Source: Dehalococcoidia bacterium (GTDB lineage Bacteria; Chloroflexota; Dehalococcoidia; GIF9; AB-539-J10). From it: DNA of 64,000 nt. The stretch covers positions 1 through 64,000 of the forward strand of contig PWUU01000035.1 of NCBI GenBank assembly GCA_003562475.1. Direction: 5' to 3'. Positions 9,947 to 19,178 of the stretch are shown piece by piece. The translations under genes and the position numbers were made by a program. The notes beneath the pieces are model-generated. The model had not been told where the DNA came from. It made no database searches and saw only the letters and a list, made by a program, of their open reading frames with translations. Each line of letters begins with the position of its first letter. Within the stretch, counting starts at the first letter, position 1.

Positions 9947-10789
9947 TCATCGGTGAGGATTCTTTGCAACGTGCTGGAAGGCTGTGTCCAATAGCCGTTC
10001 TGCGGTTTTCGGCGGGACGCCATCACGAGTAAGCTCGTCGATAACAAGCTGCCTGGCGGTCATAAGCTTCTCACCGACCACGCGCACACCATTATCGAGC
10101 GATGCGCTGAGATCGACATGCTCAGGCGTGAGCCGAGTATCCGCCCGAGTGGACTTGCCCGTCTTTCGGCGTATGCGCTCGAAGGCCTGATCCGATATCT
10201 CCACAGCGACGCCGCGGTTGAGGCCGCTCTGGACCAGGTGTTCTGCTAATTGGTCGCGCAATACCTTCGCCTCCTGTGTCACTACGCGGAGTGCGTCATC
10301 ATAGGATGCTCCCTGATCTATGTGAAGGGTGGTCGGTCGAGCCTGATCACTTCGGCGTTCGCTTTCGCCTGTGCTCTGCGCCTTCAACGCGGTGTTAACG
10401 AGATTGGTGGCGAGATCACGGGCTAGCCCGTCGCGGGTGATTTCCCCGATCAGGTACTCGCGTGCAGCGGCGATCTTGCGTGTGACGATGGCGAGGATGT
10501 CCTCAAGCGATGAAGTGGGATCGATGCGCTCCCGGGGTAGAGCGACCGTGAAATCGTGGCTGGACTCGTGCAGACCGATGTCTGCTAGAGAGGTTCGTCC
10601 GATACGGGCTCGTAACGCATGGAATGCGACGTTGATTCGTGCCATCCGAGCCATGGCGTCAGGCGCTTCGGAGCGATCGGGATGGTATTTCTTGGCAAGC
10701 GCCCGATATGCGGCTACAACGACCTCCGGCTCAGCAGTTGGCGTCACCTGCAGTGTCTCGTAGTGATTCTCGTTCGTAGTTTGGGTCAA
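9947..10789 (-). CDS. J-domain protein with three internal repeats
   Basis: 280 residues. An N-terminal J domain (about 8-65) has YETLQVTP and the HPD triad at 36-38, which stimulates DnaK ATPase. The rest lacks the G/F region, zinc-finger domain and C-terminal substrate domains of true DnaJ. Instead, three copies of a roughly 48-residue unit are visible at about 90-137, 157-206 and 225-274. Each has a short D-x-x-[SA]-S-[LY]-[DE] lead, an amphipathic helix and an [IE]-x-[RQ]-[DS]-G-[LV] turn. Such a protein may direct DnaK to a specific partner; function unknown. rnc follows downstream. Confidence 0.75.
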   Translation of the reverse strand: MTQTTNENHYETLQVTPTAEPEVVVAAYRALAKKYHPDRSEAPDAMARMARINVAFHALRARIGRTSLADIGLHESSHDFTVALPRERIDPTSSLEDILAIVTRKIAAAREYLIGEITRDGLARDLATNLVNTALKAQSTGESERRSDQARPTTLHIDQGASYDDALRVVTQEAKVLRDQLAEHLVQSGLNRGVAVEISDQAFERIRRKTGKSTRADTRLTPEHVDLSASLDNGVRVVGEKLMTARQLVIDELTRDGVPPKTAERLLDTAFQHVAKNPHR

Positions 10790-10909
10790 CGGGCCACCTC
10801 ACAGCGCAGACGTCTTACCAGCTGACGATACACTATGATACATTCCATATCGTTGTGTGGCTATACACTGCAGCAGGATATCAGCACTGATGGATGGCTC
10901 CCAAGCTCT

Positions 10910-10939
10910 TTGGTAGCCCGGTTGTGGGTATGGTATGCT
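10910..10939 (+). promoter_or_regulatory. Probable sigma70-type promoter of tRNA-Gln
   Basis: TTGGTA at 10910-10915, an 18-nt spacer and TATGCT at 10934-10939 put a start about 20 nt before the mature tRNA. Match to consensus is moderate. Confidence 0.45.
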
Positions 10940-10964
10940 AGTTGCCCGTTCAGGTGACTCGCGC

Positions 10965-11038
10965 TGGGGATTGGTCTAGCGGTAGGACGACTGACTCTGG
11001 ATCAGTTAGGCCTGGTTCGAATCCAGGATCCCCAGCCA
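10965..11038 (+). tRNA. tRNA-Gln(CTG)
   Basis: A 74-nt cloverleaf with encoded CCA. The acceptor stem pairs TGGGGAT with ATCCCCA, the D arm contains TAGCGGTAGGA, the anticodon stem ACTGA/TCAGT encloses loop CTCTGGA (anticodon CTG, codon CAG), and the T arm is CCTGG-TTCGAAT-CCAGG. The window also carries gatA, gatB, gatC and gltX but no glnS, so this tRNA may be charged by the indirect route (Glu-tRNA-Gln then amidation); that is inference. Confidence 0.95.
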
Positions 11039-11158
11039 GTTCCGGCAGCTACTCGCGGAGAAAGATCACTAACCCCTGTCTTCGGCAGTTCTTCAGGCAG
11101 TTGGTGGCGGGTAGACGTCGCGTTCGGTCACAGCAATAGCGTCGGCGCACGGACACAC

Positions 11159-11584
11159 ATGGACCTCTCGACAATTCTTTACAGGGTGTGGATCGCGTAC
11201 TCCGCCGGGTGGGGCCTGTGGGTGTCTGCCGGAATGTACGTTTGGTTCTGCATATGTCTGATGGTCATTGCGCGCAAGGGAAACACCAACCTCTGGTGGG
11301 CCGGTTGGATCCCGATCGTGAACCTTCACGTAGTGTGCGCCGCCGCGAAAGCGTCAAGGATCTGTTTCTGGCAACTGCTGATTGCAGCGGTGGCGCTATT
11401 CGCAGGCATTGTGCTATGGATGCCGTTGTGGATTCTCGTGTGGATGGTTCTTGGGGGAATTGTGTGGGTGGTCACGTGGGGCCGGATTTGCCACGACCGT
11501 GGCTATGCTCCAGCGCTTGGTGTGCTGGTTCTCGTGCCGGTGCTGAACCTCGTTCTGTTCGGACTTCTGGCGTTTGGTGACTAG
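11159..11584 (+). CDS. Small integral membrane protein, DUF5684-like
   Basis: 141 residues with four hydrophobic segments at about 15-38, 70-88, 90-108 and 117-138. The pattern RKGNTNLWWAGWIPIVNLHVV, with a later charged loop and final LVPVLNLVLFGLLAFG, matches the small membrane-protein family annotated as DUF5684, of unknown function. There is no clear ribosome-binding site before the ATG. It follows tRNA-Gln by 120 nt with no partner gene. Confidence 0.6.
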   Translation: MDLSTILYRVWIAYSAGWGLWVSAGMYVWFCICLMVIARKGNTNLWWAGWIPIVNLHVVCAAAKASRICFWQLLIAAVALFAGIVLWMPLWILVWMVLGGIVWVVTWGRICHDRGYAPALGVLVLVPVLNLVLFGLLAFGD

Positions 11585-11763
11585 CCAGGGCCACTTGCAT
11601 GGCTGCCTGGAATCCACCCTCGTGTACCACGCCGGTTCGGAATAATACCTTTGAGACAGTTCTGTGGTCCAACCCGCCTGACAGCAACTCATGACGCATA
11701 GCGGATTGTGTGTGGCCTGACGACATCCGTCGGACGAATGGCAGGTTCCGCTGAATAGCGGTT

Positions 11764-12615
11764 CTATCGCGCCGCACGCATAGCTCGCGCACGGCCGAAT
11801 CCCAGGAAGGTATAGACTCCTGGAGACACTCGCTGCAGACATGCAAACGGCCTTAACTGGTCTCCTGGACGACCAACCTCGATATCCCTGATCACCAGGT
11901 CACTGTCGAGGGCACCAGGAGTGTCGTAGACATCGGGCATCAACTCATCCCTGAGCATTACCCTGATGTCCTCCAGAGTAAACACACGTCGTCCTCTCGC
12001 AGCGAGTGCGAGGCTTGCGATGTATGGACCCCACTGGCGAAACGTATAGGTCTCATCGAACACCGCGCGTTCTTCGGGATCACTGATAAGCGTGTCTGCC
12101 AGGTGCTTCTTTACGTCGGCAATGGACGGTTCATCCTGAGGCTGTGAGCCGCCTGCCAGTTCCGGGATCGGCGTTGTGACAGTCCCCGACTGTGAGCTTC
12201 CGTTAGATTTCTTGCCCGCCGACCGTGATACTCCAAGCTCCCTGAGACGCTCCATGATCCAGAGGCGGGCGAGCATCTGAGGGGATTCGTCGAGGTCACG
12301 TGCGAGGACCCTGAGTTGCTCTGCTCGTGCAATTGGCAACTCGATCCGCAGCATTATCGAATCGGGCCCCGCCTCTCCTGGCTCACTTGCGCGTCCGGCA
12401 GTTGCCTTCCCCCCGGCACTGGAGGCCGACGCCATGCCGCCCACGCCCATGATACTCCTTAGCATGTATTCATCGACGTCCGGATCGCCGGGACCGGTGC
12501 GTCGCGCATGTCTCGGGTGTTGTGGCTGTCCGAAGAGCTCACCGTCATGGTGCTGAGGCGCATCGCCGATTGGCGACTGACGCGGTGAATGCCTCTTCTT
12601 GCCTCTGTCAAACAT
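11764..12615 (-). CDS. Hypothetical protein with a ribbon-helix-helix-like segment
   Basis: 283 residues from the ATG at 12615; an in-frame extension to 12681 has no support. The first 85 residues are low-complexity and His/Arg/Gly-rich. Residues 86-127 (SIMLRIELPIARAEQL, then LARLWIMERLRELG) resemble a ribbon-helix-helix DNA-binding motif. After a Ser/Gly linker, residues 185-275 form an ordered domain (FDETYTFRQWGPYIASLAL to SPGVYTFLGFG) that I do not recognise. It might be a DNA-binding regulator. It stands alone between the membrane-protein gene and the MFS pseudogene. Confidence 0.5.
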   Translation of the reverse strand: MFDRGKKRHSPRQSPIGDAPQHHDGELFGQPQHPRHARRTGPGDPDVDEYMLRSIMGVGGMASASSAGGKATAGRASEPGEAGPDSIMLRIELPIARAEQLRVLARDLDESPQMLARLWIMERLRELGVSRSAGKKSNGSSQSGTVTTPIPELAGGSQPQDEPSIADVKKHLADTLISDPEERAVFDETYTFRQWGPYIASLALAARGRRVFTLEDIRVMLRDELMPDVYDTPGALDSDLVIRDIEVGRPGDQLRPFACLQRVSPGVYTFLGFGRARAMRAAR

Positions 12616-12720
12616 ACTATGCCGCCGACGGGCAGTTGTCTTGTGCCACAAAATATAGCAGACAGCGCCTGGCATGCGCACGCTTGTAGTTGATCAATCG
12701 TGCTCGTCGTGCGCCTGTCT

Positions 12721-13340
12721 TCAGGTGAGATCAGTTCCAGCAATCTTGACGTGGTGGACAGTACCTCTCGCGAGGGAGGCAACTATTCCGATGAGACATG
12801 CGAAAGTGCAGAGCAAGAAGGTTGTCTGCATGGCGTCGACGAACAGGTGAACGGGAGTCGTGTCAACATCCGCTGTCCCGACCCTTGAGGCGATGAAGAG
12901 TGTGGCTATCCCCATGCTGGTGACCATCCCAACCTGACGGATCGTCGTCAGGATCGCCGACGCGACTCGGTATCGTTGGGTGTTGACTCATGTCATGACA
13001 GCATTCGTACTTGGTGAAGAAGAGACGCCCCCTCCGAGACCGAGGAGCGCGAGAGCGGCCATTAGCGATCCAATCGTGTAGGTACTCACATCGAGCGTGC
13101 GGATCGCTTTCTTCCATGCGCGTCGGCAATCCCGTCAAATGGAATGAGGAGCAGTGAACTCACAAGCAGGAATGATGTGGCAACCCAGGGCAGTTCTAGT
13201 GCAGTCATTTGCAGAGCGACGCCGATGGACGGCAAAGCGACGTTTACAGAGGACCCCAAGAATGGGAAGAGAAAGGCGGCGGCGCAGGTGACCAGTAGTA
13301 CCGCCCGCCTGGTGCCATGAGAGGAGTCCGAATCAGTCAC
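12721..13340 (-). pseudogene. Decayed MFS drug-transporter gene (DHA2 type)
   Basis: The intact N-terminal part (GTG at 13340) encodes the first two or three membrane helices and GIADAHGRKR, the loop 2-3 motif of the major facilitator family, then meets a stop near 13086. In another frame, remnants of the C-terminal part follow: a GLGGGVSSSPSTNAV segment, an in-frame TGA, then ASAILTTIRQVGMVTSMG and a last helix ending at 12721. About 300 residues of the middle are missing. So there is a large internal deletion, a frame change and a nonsense codon. Confidence 0.8.
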
Positions 13341-13546
13341 GGACGGCCATTATGCTCCAGTCGTGCGTGACTGTGATGCAAGTTGTTGCAAGAGAAACCG
13401 CAGCTCCATCGGCCAACTGCAGCATGACACCATTTGAACCATGGTGGTCGTCCTGTAAGAGCGCCAACACCGGCTCTCTTCCGGATGGGCGCAAAATCCG
13501 ATCACTACTGTGTGGCAAAGGATCAGGATATTTGAGCTTCAATGCG

Positions 13547-14185
13547 TCAGGTGGGGTGAGAGGCAGCCTTATACTTCTGCCATGTCTCCATTATCGCCGC
13601 TGTGGGCACAACGCCTTCGCGCACTACGTCAACCGTGCTCCCCATAACACGAACGACAGTGGAAGGTTTCTTCTGTTGTGCTTCCCCTGCATCGAGGATG
13701 TAGTCAACAGCGGTTCCAAGCTGCTGCCGGACCTGTTCTGCGTTCACTGCAGGTGGCCTGCCCGTCAGATTCGCACTGGTTCCCGTGATGGGGCCGCCAA
13801 AGCGTCGGATGAGCCGAAGGCAAAAAGGATCATCCGGAACACGGACACCAACGCAGCCATCCTGAAGGAGTGCGTCGGCGAGAGGGACATTAGTGGGAAG
13901 GACCAGTGTAAGTCCTCCAGGCCAGCATAGCCCGGCGAGGTGAAGCGCGAATGGGTCGGGGTCGCTGACCACGCTCGTCACGGACGAAATATCGTCGATT
14001 AATACAGGCAACGGAGCGTCCTTTGGCCTTCCCTTGATCTCGTAGATCCGTTGTACCGCCTTATGGTTGTGAATGTCGGCACCAAGGCCGTAGACGGTGT
14101 CCGTGGGGAACGCGACAATTCCCCCTTCTGAGAGGACGCGAGCAGCCTCGCCTATCTGGCGATCATAGTTGCCTGCGACGAACAT
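13547..14185 (-). CDS. tsaC: L-threonylcarbamoyladenylate synthase, TsaC/Sua5 family
   Basis: 212 residues from the ATG at 14185; an ATG at 14209 is also possible. The family core is clear: GGIVAFPTDTVYGLGADI near the N-terminus, YEIKGRPKDAPLPVLI, WPGGLTLVL and GPITGTSANLTGRPPA. It condenses threonine, bicarbonate and ATP to the carbamoyl-adenylate used for t6A at tRNA position 37. The length is that of the YrdC-domain form, without the extra Sua5 C-terminal domain. Partners TsaB/D/E are not in the window. Confidence 0.92.
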   Translation of the reverse strand: MFVAGNYDRQIGEAARVLSEGGIVAFPTDTVYGLGADIHNHKAVQRIYEIKGRPKDAPLPVLIDDISSVTSVVSDPDPFALHLAGLCWPGGLTLVLPTNVPLADALLQDGCVGVRVPDDPFCLRLIRRFGGPITGTSANLTGRPPAVNAEQVRQQLGTAVDYILDAGEAQQKKPSTVVRVMGSTVDVVREGVVPTAAIMETWQKYKAASHPT

Positions 14186-14384
14186 GCGTATCCATGTACA
14201 GCACTGCATCTTGCCGGTGAGTTTAGCAGAAGATTCTGGCGGGCCCAATCGGAGATTGTGTTGGAGAACCGGGCCCGGCGACCTTTCTCCGGTCCCCACT
14301 GCTGAGAGAGCGCCGTCTGACAGCGTCAGCATCCTTGCCAACGGAATGCATGCCGTGCAGAATTCCCGAGGGGGAGGGACGGAT

Positions 14385-15359
14385 ATGACGAAGCATGTGT
14401 CACTATCAGAGAATTTCGGCAGCCCGGAGAATTACGTATTCGACGCCAGGACTCCACCGGTGCTCACGGTGGCCGTTGGTGAGGAGTTCACGGCTGAGGT
14501 CCAGGATGCATATAACGGCATGCTGCGAGAAGATCCGACCAGGCTTCAACCTGCCGATCTTCCCGACTACACGGGGGTGCAGCCATTTCGGTACAACCCG
14601 GTTTGTGGACCCATCTATATCGAGGGAGTAGAGAAGGGAGATGCGCTGGCGGTGACTGTGCTGGAGATCAGCAACGTGTCGGATGGGTCCGTATCCACCG
14701 CACCTCGTGCGCACCACTTCGCCGGACTGCGAGGCTGGGAAGACACCGATGAGCCGTTTACGGGGATAGTGTCGAACGTCGCTGATATGGCTGAGTGGCA
14801 TTATCGAGAACGTACGTTTCGGTGGCCAATGCGGCCATTCCTTGGGACAATCGCTACCGCCCCTGAGTACGAATCACTGTCGACATTTCCCACCAACTTC
14901 GGCAGTGTGATGGCGGCGGGCGGCAACCTTGACTGTTGCGCCATTTGCCCGGGAGCTACTGTATACCTGCAGGCGACGAATCGTGGAGGCCTGCTTTTTT
15001 TCGGCGACCTGCATGCGTCCCAGGGAGACGGAGAGTTGTGTGGAGCCGCGAATGAGGTGAGTGGCCGGGTGCGACTTGTATGTAACGTTATTAAACGTAA
15101 GTGGCTTCGCAATGTACGGGTTGAAAACAGCGAGTTTCTCATATCTGTCTATTCGTATCGTCCTGTGGAGGAAGCGTTCAGACAGGCGGTGCGCGACCTG
15201 ATCCTTTGGCTTGAGAAGGACTACGGACTCACGAAGCGCGAAACGTATTTGGTCATGAGCATGTGTCCGGATTTTCGTCTACGTACTTACCAGATGAGTG
15301 CCGGACTTGGACGGCTCATGGCTACGGTGGGTGCGGAGTTTCCGAAATACTTGTTGTGA
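14385..15359 (+). CDS. Acetamidase/formamidase family protein
   Basis: 324 residues from the ATG at 14385, which follows a strong GGGAGGG ribosome-binding site; the frame runs open upstream but overlaps tsaC. Family features include GPIYIEGVEKGDALAVTVLEI, NLDCCAICPGATVYLQATNRGG, FGDLHASQGDGELCG and a C-terminal LVMSMCPDFRL stretch. Members release ammonia from formamide or acetamide, which would fit the nitrogen-metabolism genes further right. Substrate not determinable. It stands alone. Confidence 0.85.
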   Translation: MTKHVSLSENFGSPENYVFDARTPPVLTVAVGEEFTAEVQDAYNGMLREDPTRLQPADLPDYTGVQPFRYNPVCGPIYIEGVEKGDALAVTVLEISNVSDGSVSTAPRAHHFAGLRGWEDTDEPFTGIVSNVADMAEWHYRERTFRWPMRPFLGTIATAPEYESLSTFPTNFGSVMAAGGNLDCCAICPGATVYLQATNRGGLLFFGDLHASQGDGELCGAANEVSGRVRLVCNVIKRKWLRNVRVENSEFLISVYSYRPVEEAFRQAVRDLILWLEKDYGLTKRETYLVMSMCPDFRLRTYQMSAGLGRLMATVGAEFPKYLL

Positions 15360-15498
15360 GGCGATAACGTAGTCCTCAATGCAGGTCGCGTTAGATAACG
15401 TGGCAGTGCGCGTATGGTAATATGAGGCATGAGGCGTAATCGGCCCATGCCTGGAGGCTGGCAGTTCGCCTGTCAGGCTTCGATGATCGTGTCGTTGT

Positions 15499-16287
15499 TT
15501 GCCCGTGGACGCAGGTACGAGTGACTCGATACAACACGTTGCCGATGTCCTGGTTAGCTGCCACTACGTGGTCTGCTTGACCGGTGCAGGGATGTCGGTG
15601 GAGAGCGGGATCCGGCCATTCAGGGGTCCGAATGGGATCTGGACGGAGTATGGCGAACCTCCGCTTGATGACTACCGCCGTTTCGTGACCGATCCTGTGG
15701 GATACTGGAAGGGTTTGCTTCATCCGGTCGGATACTATCGTGAGTTGTATGCGGCACTTGAAGGGGCTGAGCCTCATCAGGGCTATGTGGCTCTTACTGA
15801 GCTGGAACGAGTAGGCGTCCTGAAATACATCATTACGCAGAACATCGATGGTCTGCACCGGAAGGCTGGAAGTTCGAACGTCGCCGAAATCCATGGAAGC
15901 TACCTGATGTGCAGGTGTGTCTCCTGTGGCGAAAGATTTCGCAGGGAGGAGGTGGACGTCTCCTCTCTGCCGCCCCGGTGTTTTTCGTGTGGTGGTGTGA
16001 TCAAGAGTGACGTGGTGGTCTTCGGTGAGCCCATTCCTGAAGATGTCGCCCGTACTTGTGTCGACCAGGCGGACCTTGCCGATTGCATGCTGCTTGTGGG
16101 CACTTCAGCATATGTCTATCCGGCGGCTAGTTTTCCGCGGCAGGTGAGTGCTGGTGGGGGAACTCTCGTTGAGATTGGGCCTCACCCGACCGAAATAACG
16201 GAGATGTGTGACGTTGTGGTGCGTGGCACCGCAGCTGAAGTGCTTCCGCAACTGGCTGATGCGGTGGCATCCCGCATGGATTACTGA
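15499..16287 (+). CDS. Sirtuin (NAD-dependent protein deacylase)
   Basis: 262 residues if translation starts at the TTG at 15499; a GTG at 15505 is an alternative. The NAD-binding GAGMSVESGI with FRG, TQNIDGLHRKAG (114-124) and catalytic His132 in IHG are present. Zinc ligands are Cys140, Cys143, Cys161 and Cys164. Sirtuins remove acyl groups from lysines while consuming NAD. The stop is 27 nt before purL, so the genes may be cotranscribed. The acyl preference cannot be told. Confidence 0.93.
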   Translation: MPVDAGTSDSIQHVADVLVSCHYVVCLTGAGMSVESGIRPFRGPNGIWTEYGEPPLDDYRRFVTDPVGYWKGLLHPVGYYRELYAALEGAEPHQGYVALTELERVGVLKYIITQNIDGLHRKAGSSNVAEIHGSYLMCRCVSCGERFRREEVDVSSLPPRCFSCGGVIKSDVVVFGEPIPEDVARTCVDQADLADCMLLVGTSAYVYPAASFPRQVSAGGGTLVEIGPHPTEITEMCDVVVRGTAAEVLPQLADAVASRMDY

Positions 16288-16314
16288 AGAGTAGCTGAGA
16301 GGAAGTGGTGAAGC

Positions 16315-19173
16315 ATGATACACAGGATTGAAGTGGCGTTCAGAGAAGGTCTGGTAGACCCGCGCGAGAACGAGGTGATGGCGGGAATACGAGACCTGGG
16401 GATCTCCGGTATCGAGCGGGTGTTTGTGACAGATGTGTACTGGCTGGAGGCTTCGCTCACCGAGGAGCAGTTGAGGGCAGTAGGTTCGACACTCCTGTCC
16501 GATCCGGTAGCACAGGTGTGCGGGTATGGTGACGAGCATGTACGAGGAACAGAACCTTGCTTGCGTGTGATCGAGGTCGGGTACAATCGCGGTGTCAGCG
16601 ATCCGCTTGAGTACACGATCCTCAAGGGTGTGAAAGACATCGGCATCGATACCGTTTCACGGGCACGTAGCGGCATCCGCTACGTGCTTCAGGGGTCATG
16701 CACCAGTGAGGACATCGAGGTCATTACTCACAGAATCCTTCTCAATCCCGTTGTGCAGCACGTGGTTCAGCCCGGAGAGGATTTCTTTCCATCCGAGCCG
16801 ACGTATCGGTTTGAGTTGCGCCATGTCCCTCTGCTTGACCAGAGCGACGTCGAGAGGGATCGCATTGCTTCCTCCTTTGGTTTTTCAAGGGACGAATTGA
16901 ATGCAATATGTCGATACTTCGCGTCAATCGGCAGAGAGCCGACCGATGTAGAACTTGAGACGTTTTCGCAGACATGGTCAGAGCACTGTGTGCATAAGAC
17001 GTTTAAGGCGAAGATAGTCTGCGATGATGAACCTATCGATAATCTGCTGCGCAGCACCATCATGCGCGCAACCCGTACGCTCAATCATGACTGGTGCCTC
17101 TCAGTGTTCGAGGATAACGCTGGTGTGATTGATTTCGATGGTGACCATGCCGTCTGTTTCAAGGTGGAGACTCACAACCATCCATCGGCGGTAGAGCCGT
17201 ACGGCGGAGCGGCGACCGGGCTGGGAGGTGTTGTTCGGGATGTGCTTGGTACAGGCCTGGGTGCTCGCCCGATACTGAATACAGATGTGTTCTGCTTTGC
17301 CCCGCCAGACACGCCATACCGCTCTGTTCCGACGGGCGTACTACATCCGCGACGGGTGTTCAAAGGTGTAAGGGCGGGTGTGGCAGACTACGGTAACCGG
17401 CTGGGAATTCCTACGGTGAACGGGACGCTACGATTCGACCCCCGCTACTTGGGGAATCCACTCGTGTTCTGTGGAACTGCCGGCATCATGCCACGGTGGG
17501 CTGCGCGAATGGGCAAACAGGAGCCCGGCGATCTTGTGGTCCTTTTGGGCGGTCGTACAGGGCGCGATGGAATTCACGGCGTGACATTCGCCTCGGAAAA
17601 ACTTGACGACACTTCTGCTGACAGCTCGCGAAGCGCGGTACAGATCGGCAACCCGATCGTCGAAAAGCAAATGATCGATGCACTTGTACAGGCGCGTGAC
17701 AGGAGACTGTACCGGCGTATCACCGACTGCGGAGGCGGAGGTCTTTCGTCAGCTGTTGGGGAGATGGGCGCGTCGACCGGCGTCCGCGTGCACCTTGACC
17801 GGGTGCCACTTAAGTACGCCGGACTGTCGTATGACGAGATCTGGATTTCCGAGTCACAGGAACGGATGATCGTAGCAGTACCTCCCGAGAATCTTGAAGA
17901 GTTGCTGCAGGTGTGCGCAGGCGAGGGCGTAGAAGCCACCGTTATCGGTGAATTTACGACAAACCGGCGTCTTGAGTTGCTGTATGACGGCGTTGTGGTA
18001 GGCGACCTGGACATGGAATTCCTTCACAATGGAATTCCACAGCTCGAGCTCAGTGGCGCCAGGCCTCGCGAGGAGTGGGCAGGTGAGGATCCGTCGCCTG
18101 GTGAATCCTACTCCTCTGTGCTGTTGGGCTTGCTGTCGTCCCTCAACGTGTGCAGCAAAGAGTGGGTCATCCGGCAGTACGATCATGAGGTGCAGGGTAC
18201 AAGCGTGCTGAAGCCGCTCGTGGGGCCGGCGGGAGATGGTCCGGGGGATGCAGCAGTTATCAGGCCTCTCCTCGACTCTGACCGGGGTCTTGCGGTTTCC
18301 AATGGAATCAATACACGCTATGGAGACATCGACCCGTACTGGATGGCGGCATCTGCCATCGATGAGGCGCTACGTCAGCTCGTAGCCGTCGGCGCAGGCC
18401 TCGAGAGGGTGGCTTTGCTCGATAACTTCTGCTGGGGTCGCGCCACAGAGCCTGAGAGCATGTGGGCACTCGTTCAGGCCTGTAAGGCGTGCTATGACAT
18501 GTCACTCGCCTTTGAAGTGCCCTTCATCTCTGGAAAGGACAGCCTGAACAACTTCAGCGAATTCGAGGATCGGATCATCTGTATTCCACACACGTTGCTC
18601 ATCTCGGCGATCGCGGTCGTTCCAGACGCCAATCAAGTCATCTCGATGGAGCTGAAAACGCCCGGCAACCTGCTCTACGTCGCAGGGAATACGTACGCGG
18701 AGCTTGCCGGGTCCGAGTATTGCGCGCTCCTCGGGGCTGGAGGCAGAAAGGTCCCCGAGGTCAGATTCGAGGAGGCTCGTGCGACGATGCATCGGCTGGC
18801 CGGCGCTATCGGTGGGGGGCTGGTCGTGTCATGTCACGACATGAGCGAAGGTGGTCTTGCAGTCGCGATGGCCGAGATGGCGTTTGCAGGAGGCCTTGGC
18901 GCCTCCGTCAACCTGTCCGCCCTACCTCTCGGCGAAGCGATCTCGCGAGATGACATAGTCCTGTTCTCGGAGTCGAATAGCCGTTTCGTCGTAGAGGTGC
19001 CAGTTGCGCAGGCACGACGTTTCGAGGAGTGGATGGCGGGCATCCCGTGCAAACAGGTCGGAACGGTCATACCTGATACGGATCTTCATATCCAGGGACT
19101 CGACGGCACTGTGGTGGTTTCCGTCCCGCTACACGAGTTGAAAGCTGCATGGAAACGACCGCTTGACTGGTAG
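16315..19173 (+). CDS. purL: Phosphoribosylformylglycinamidine synthase, PurL with N-terminal tandem PurS-like domains
   Basis: 952 residues, longer than the small PurL (about 720-750). Residues 3-71 and 82-153 both look like PurS (GLVDPRENEV and GVSDPLEYTI at matching points, SDPVAQ and LNPVVQ near each end). PurL proper starts near 170 with WSEHCVHKTFK, KVETHNHPSA, a GGGGLSSAVGEMG ATP region and a C-terminal CHDMSEGGL. It converts FGAR to FGAM in purine synthesis using ammonia from PurQ, encoded 5 nt downstream. The arrangement resembles a large FGAR amidotransferase lacking only its glutaminase domain. Confidence 0.93.
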   Translation: MIHRIEVAFREGLVDPRENEVMAGIRDLGISGIERVFVTDVYWLEASLTEEQLRAVGSTLLSDPVAQVCGYGDEHVRGTEPCLRVIEVGYNRGVSDPLEYTILKGVKDIGIDTVSRARSGIRYVLQGSCTSEDIEVITHRILLNPVVQHVVQPGEDFFPSEPTYRFELRHVPLLDQSDVERDRIASSFGFSRDELNAICRYFASIGREPTDVELETFSQTWSEHCVHKTFKAKIVCDDEPIDNLLRSTIMRATRTLNHDWCLSVFEDNAGVIDFDGDHAVCFKVETHNHPSAVEPYGGAATGLGGVVRDVLGTGLGARPILNTDVFCFAPPDTPYRSVPTGVLHPRRVFKGVRAGVADYGNRLGIPTVNGTLRFDPRYLGNPLVFCGTAGIMPRWAARMGKQEPGDLVVLLGGRTGRDGIHGVTFASEKLDDTSADSSRSAVQIGNPIVEKQMIDALVQARDRRLYRRITDCGGGGLSSAVGEMGASTGVRVHLDRVPLKYAGLSYDEIWISESQERMIVAVPPENLEELLQVCAGEGVEATVIGEFTTNRRLELLYDGVVVGDLDMEFLHNGIPQLELSGARPREEWAGEDPSPGESYSSVLLGLLSSLNVCSKEWVIRQYDHEVQGTSVLKPLVGPAGDGPGDAAVIRPLLDSDRGLAVSNGINTRYGDIDPYWMAASAIDEALRQLVAVGAGLERVALLDNFCWGRATEPESMWALVQACKACYDMSLAFEVPFISGKDSLNNFSEFEDRIICIPHTLLISAIAVVPDANQVISMELKTPGNLLYVAGNTYAELAGSEYCALLGAGGRKVPEVRFEEARATMHRLAGAIGGGLVVSCHDMSEGGLAVAMAEMAFAGGLGASVNLSALPLGEAISRDDIVLFSESNSRFVVEVPVAQARRFEEWMAGIPCKQVGTVIPDTDLHIQGLDGTVVVSVPLHELKAAWKRPLDW

Positions 19174-19178
19174 AAACC

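Noticed and set aside
11748-11761. Hairpin CCGCT/AGCGG after the hypothetical gene at 11764
   Set aside because: Only a 5-bp stem without a T tract; too weak to call a terminator.
13333-13542. A 69-residue minus-strand frame between tsaC and the MFS pseudogene
   Set aside because: It starts at a TTG without a ribosome-binding site and shows no recognisable motif; it could be part of decayed sequence but cannot be supported as a gene.
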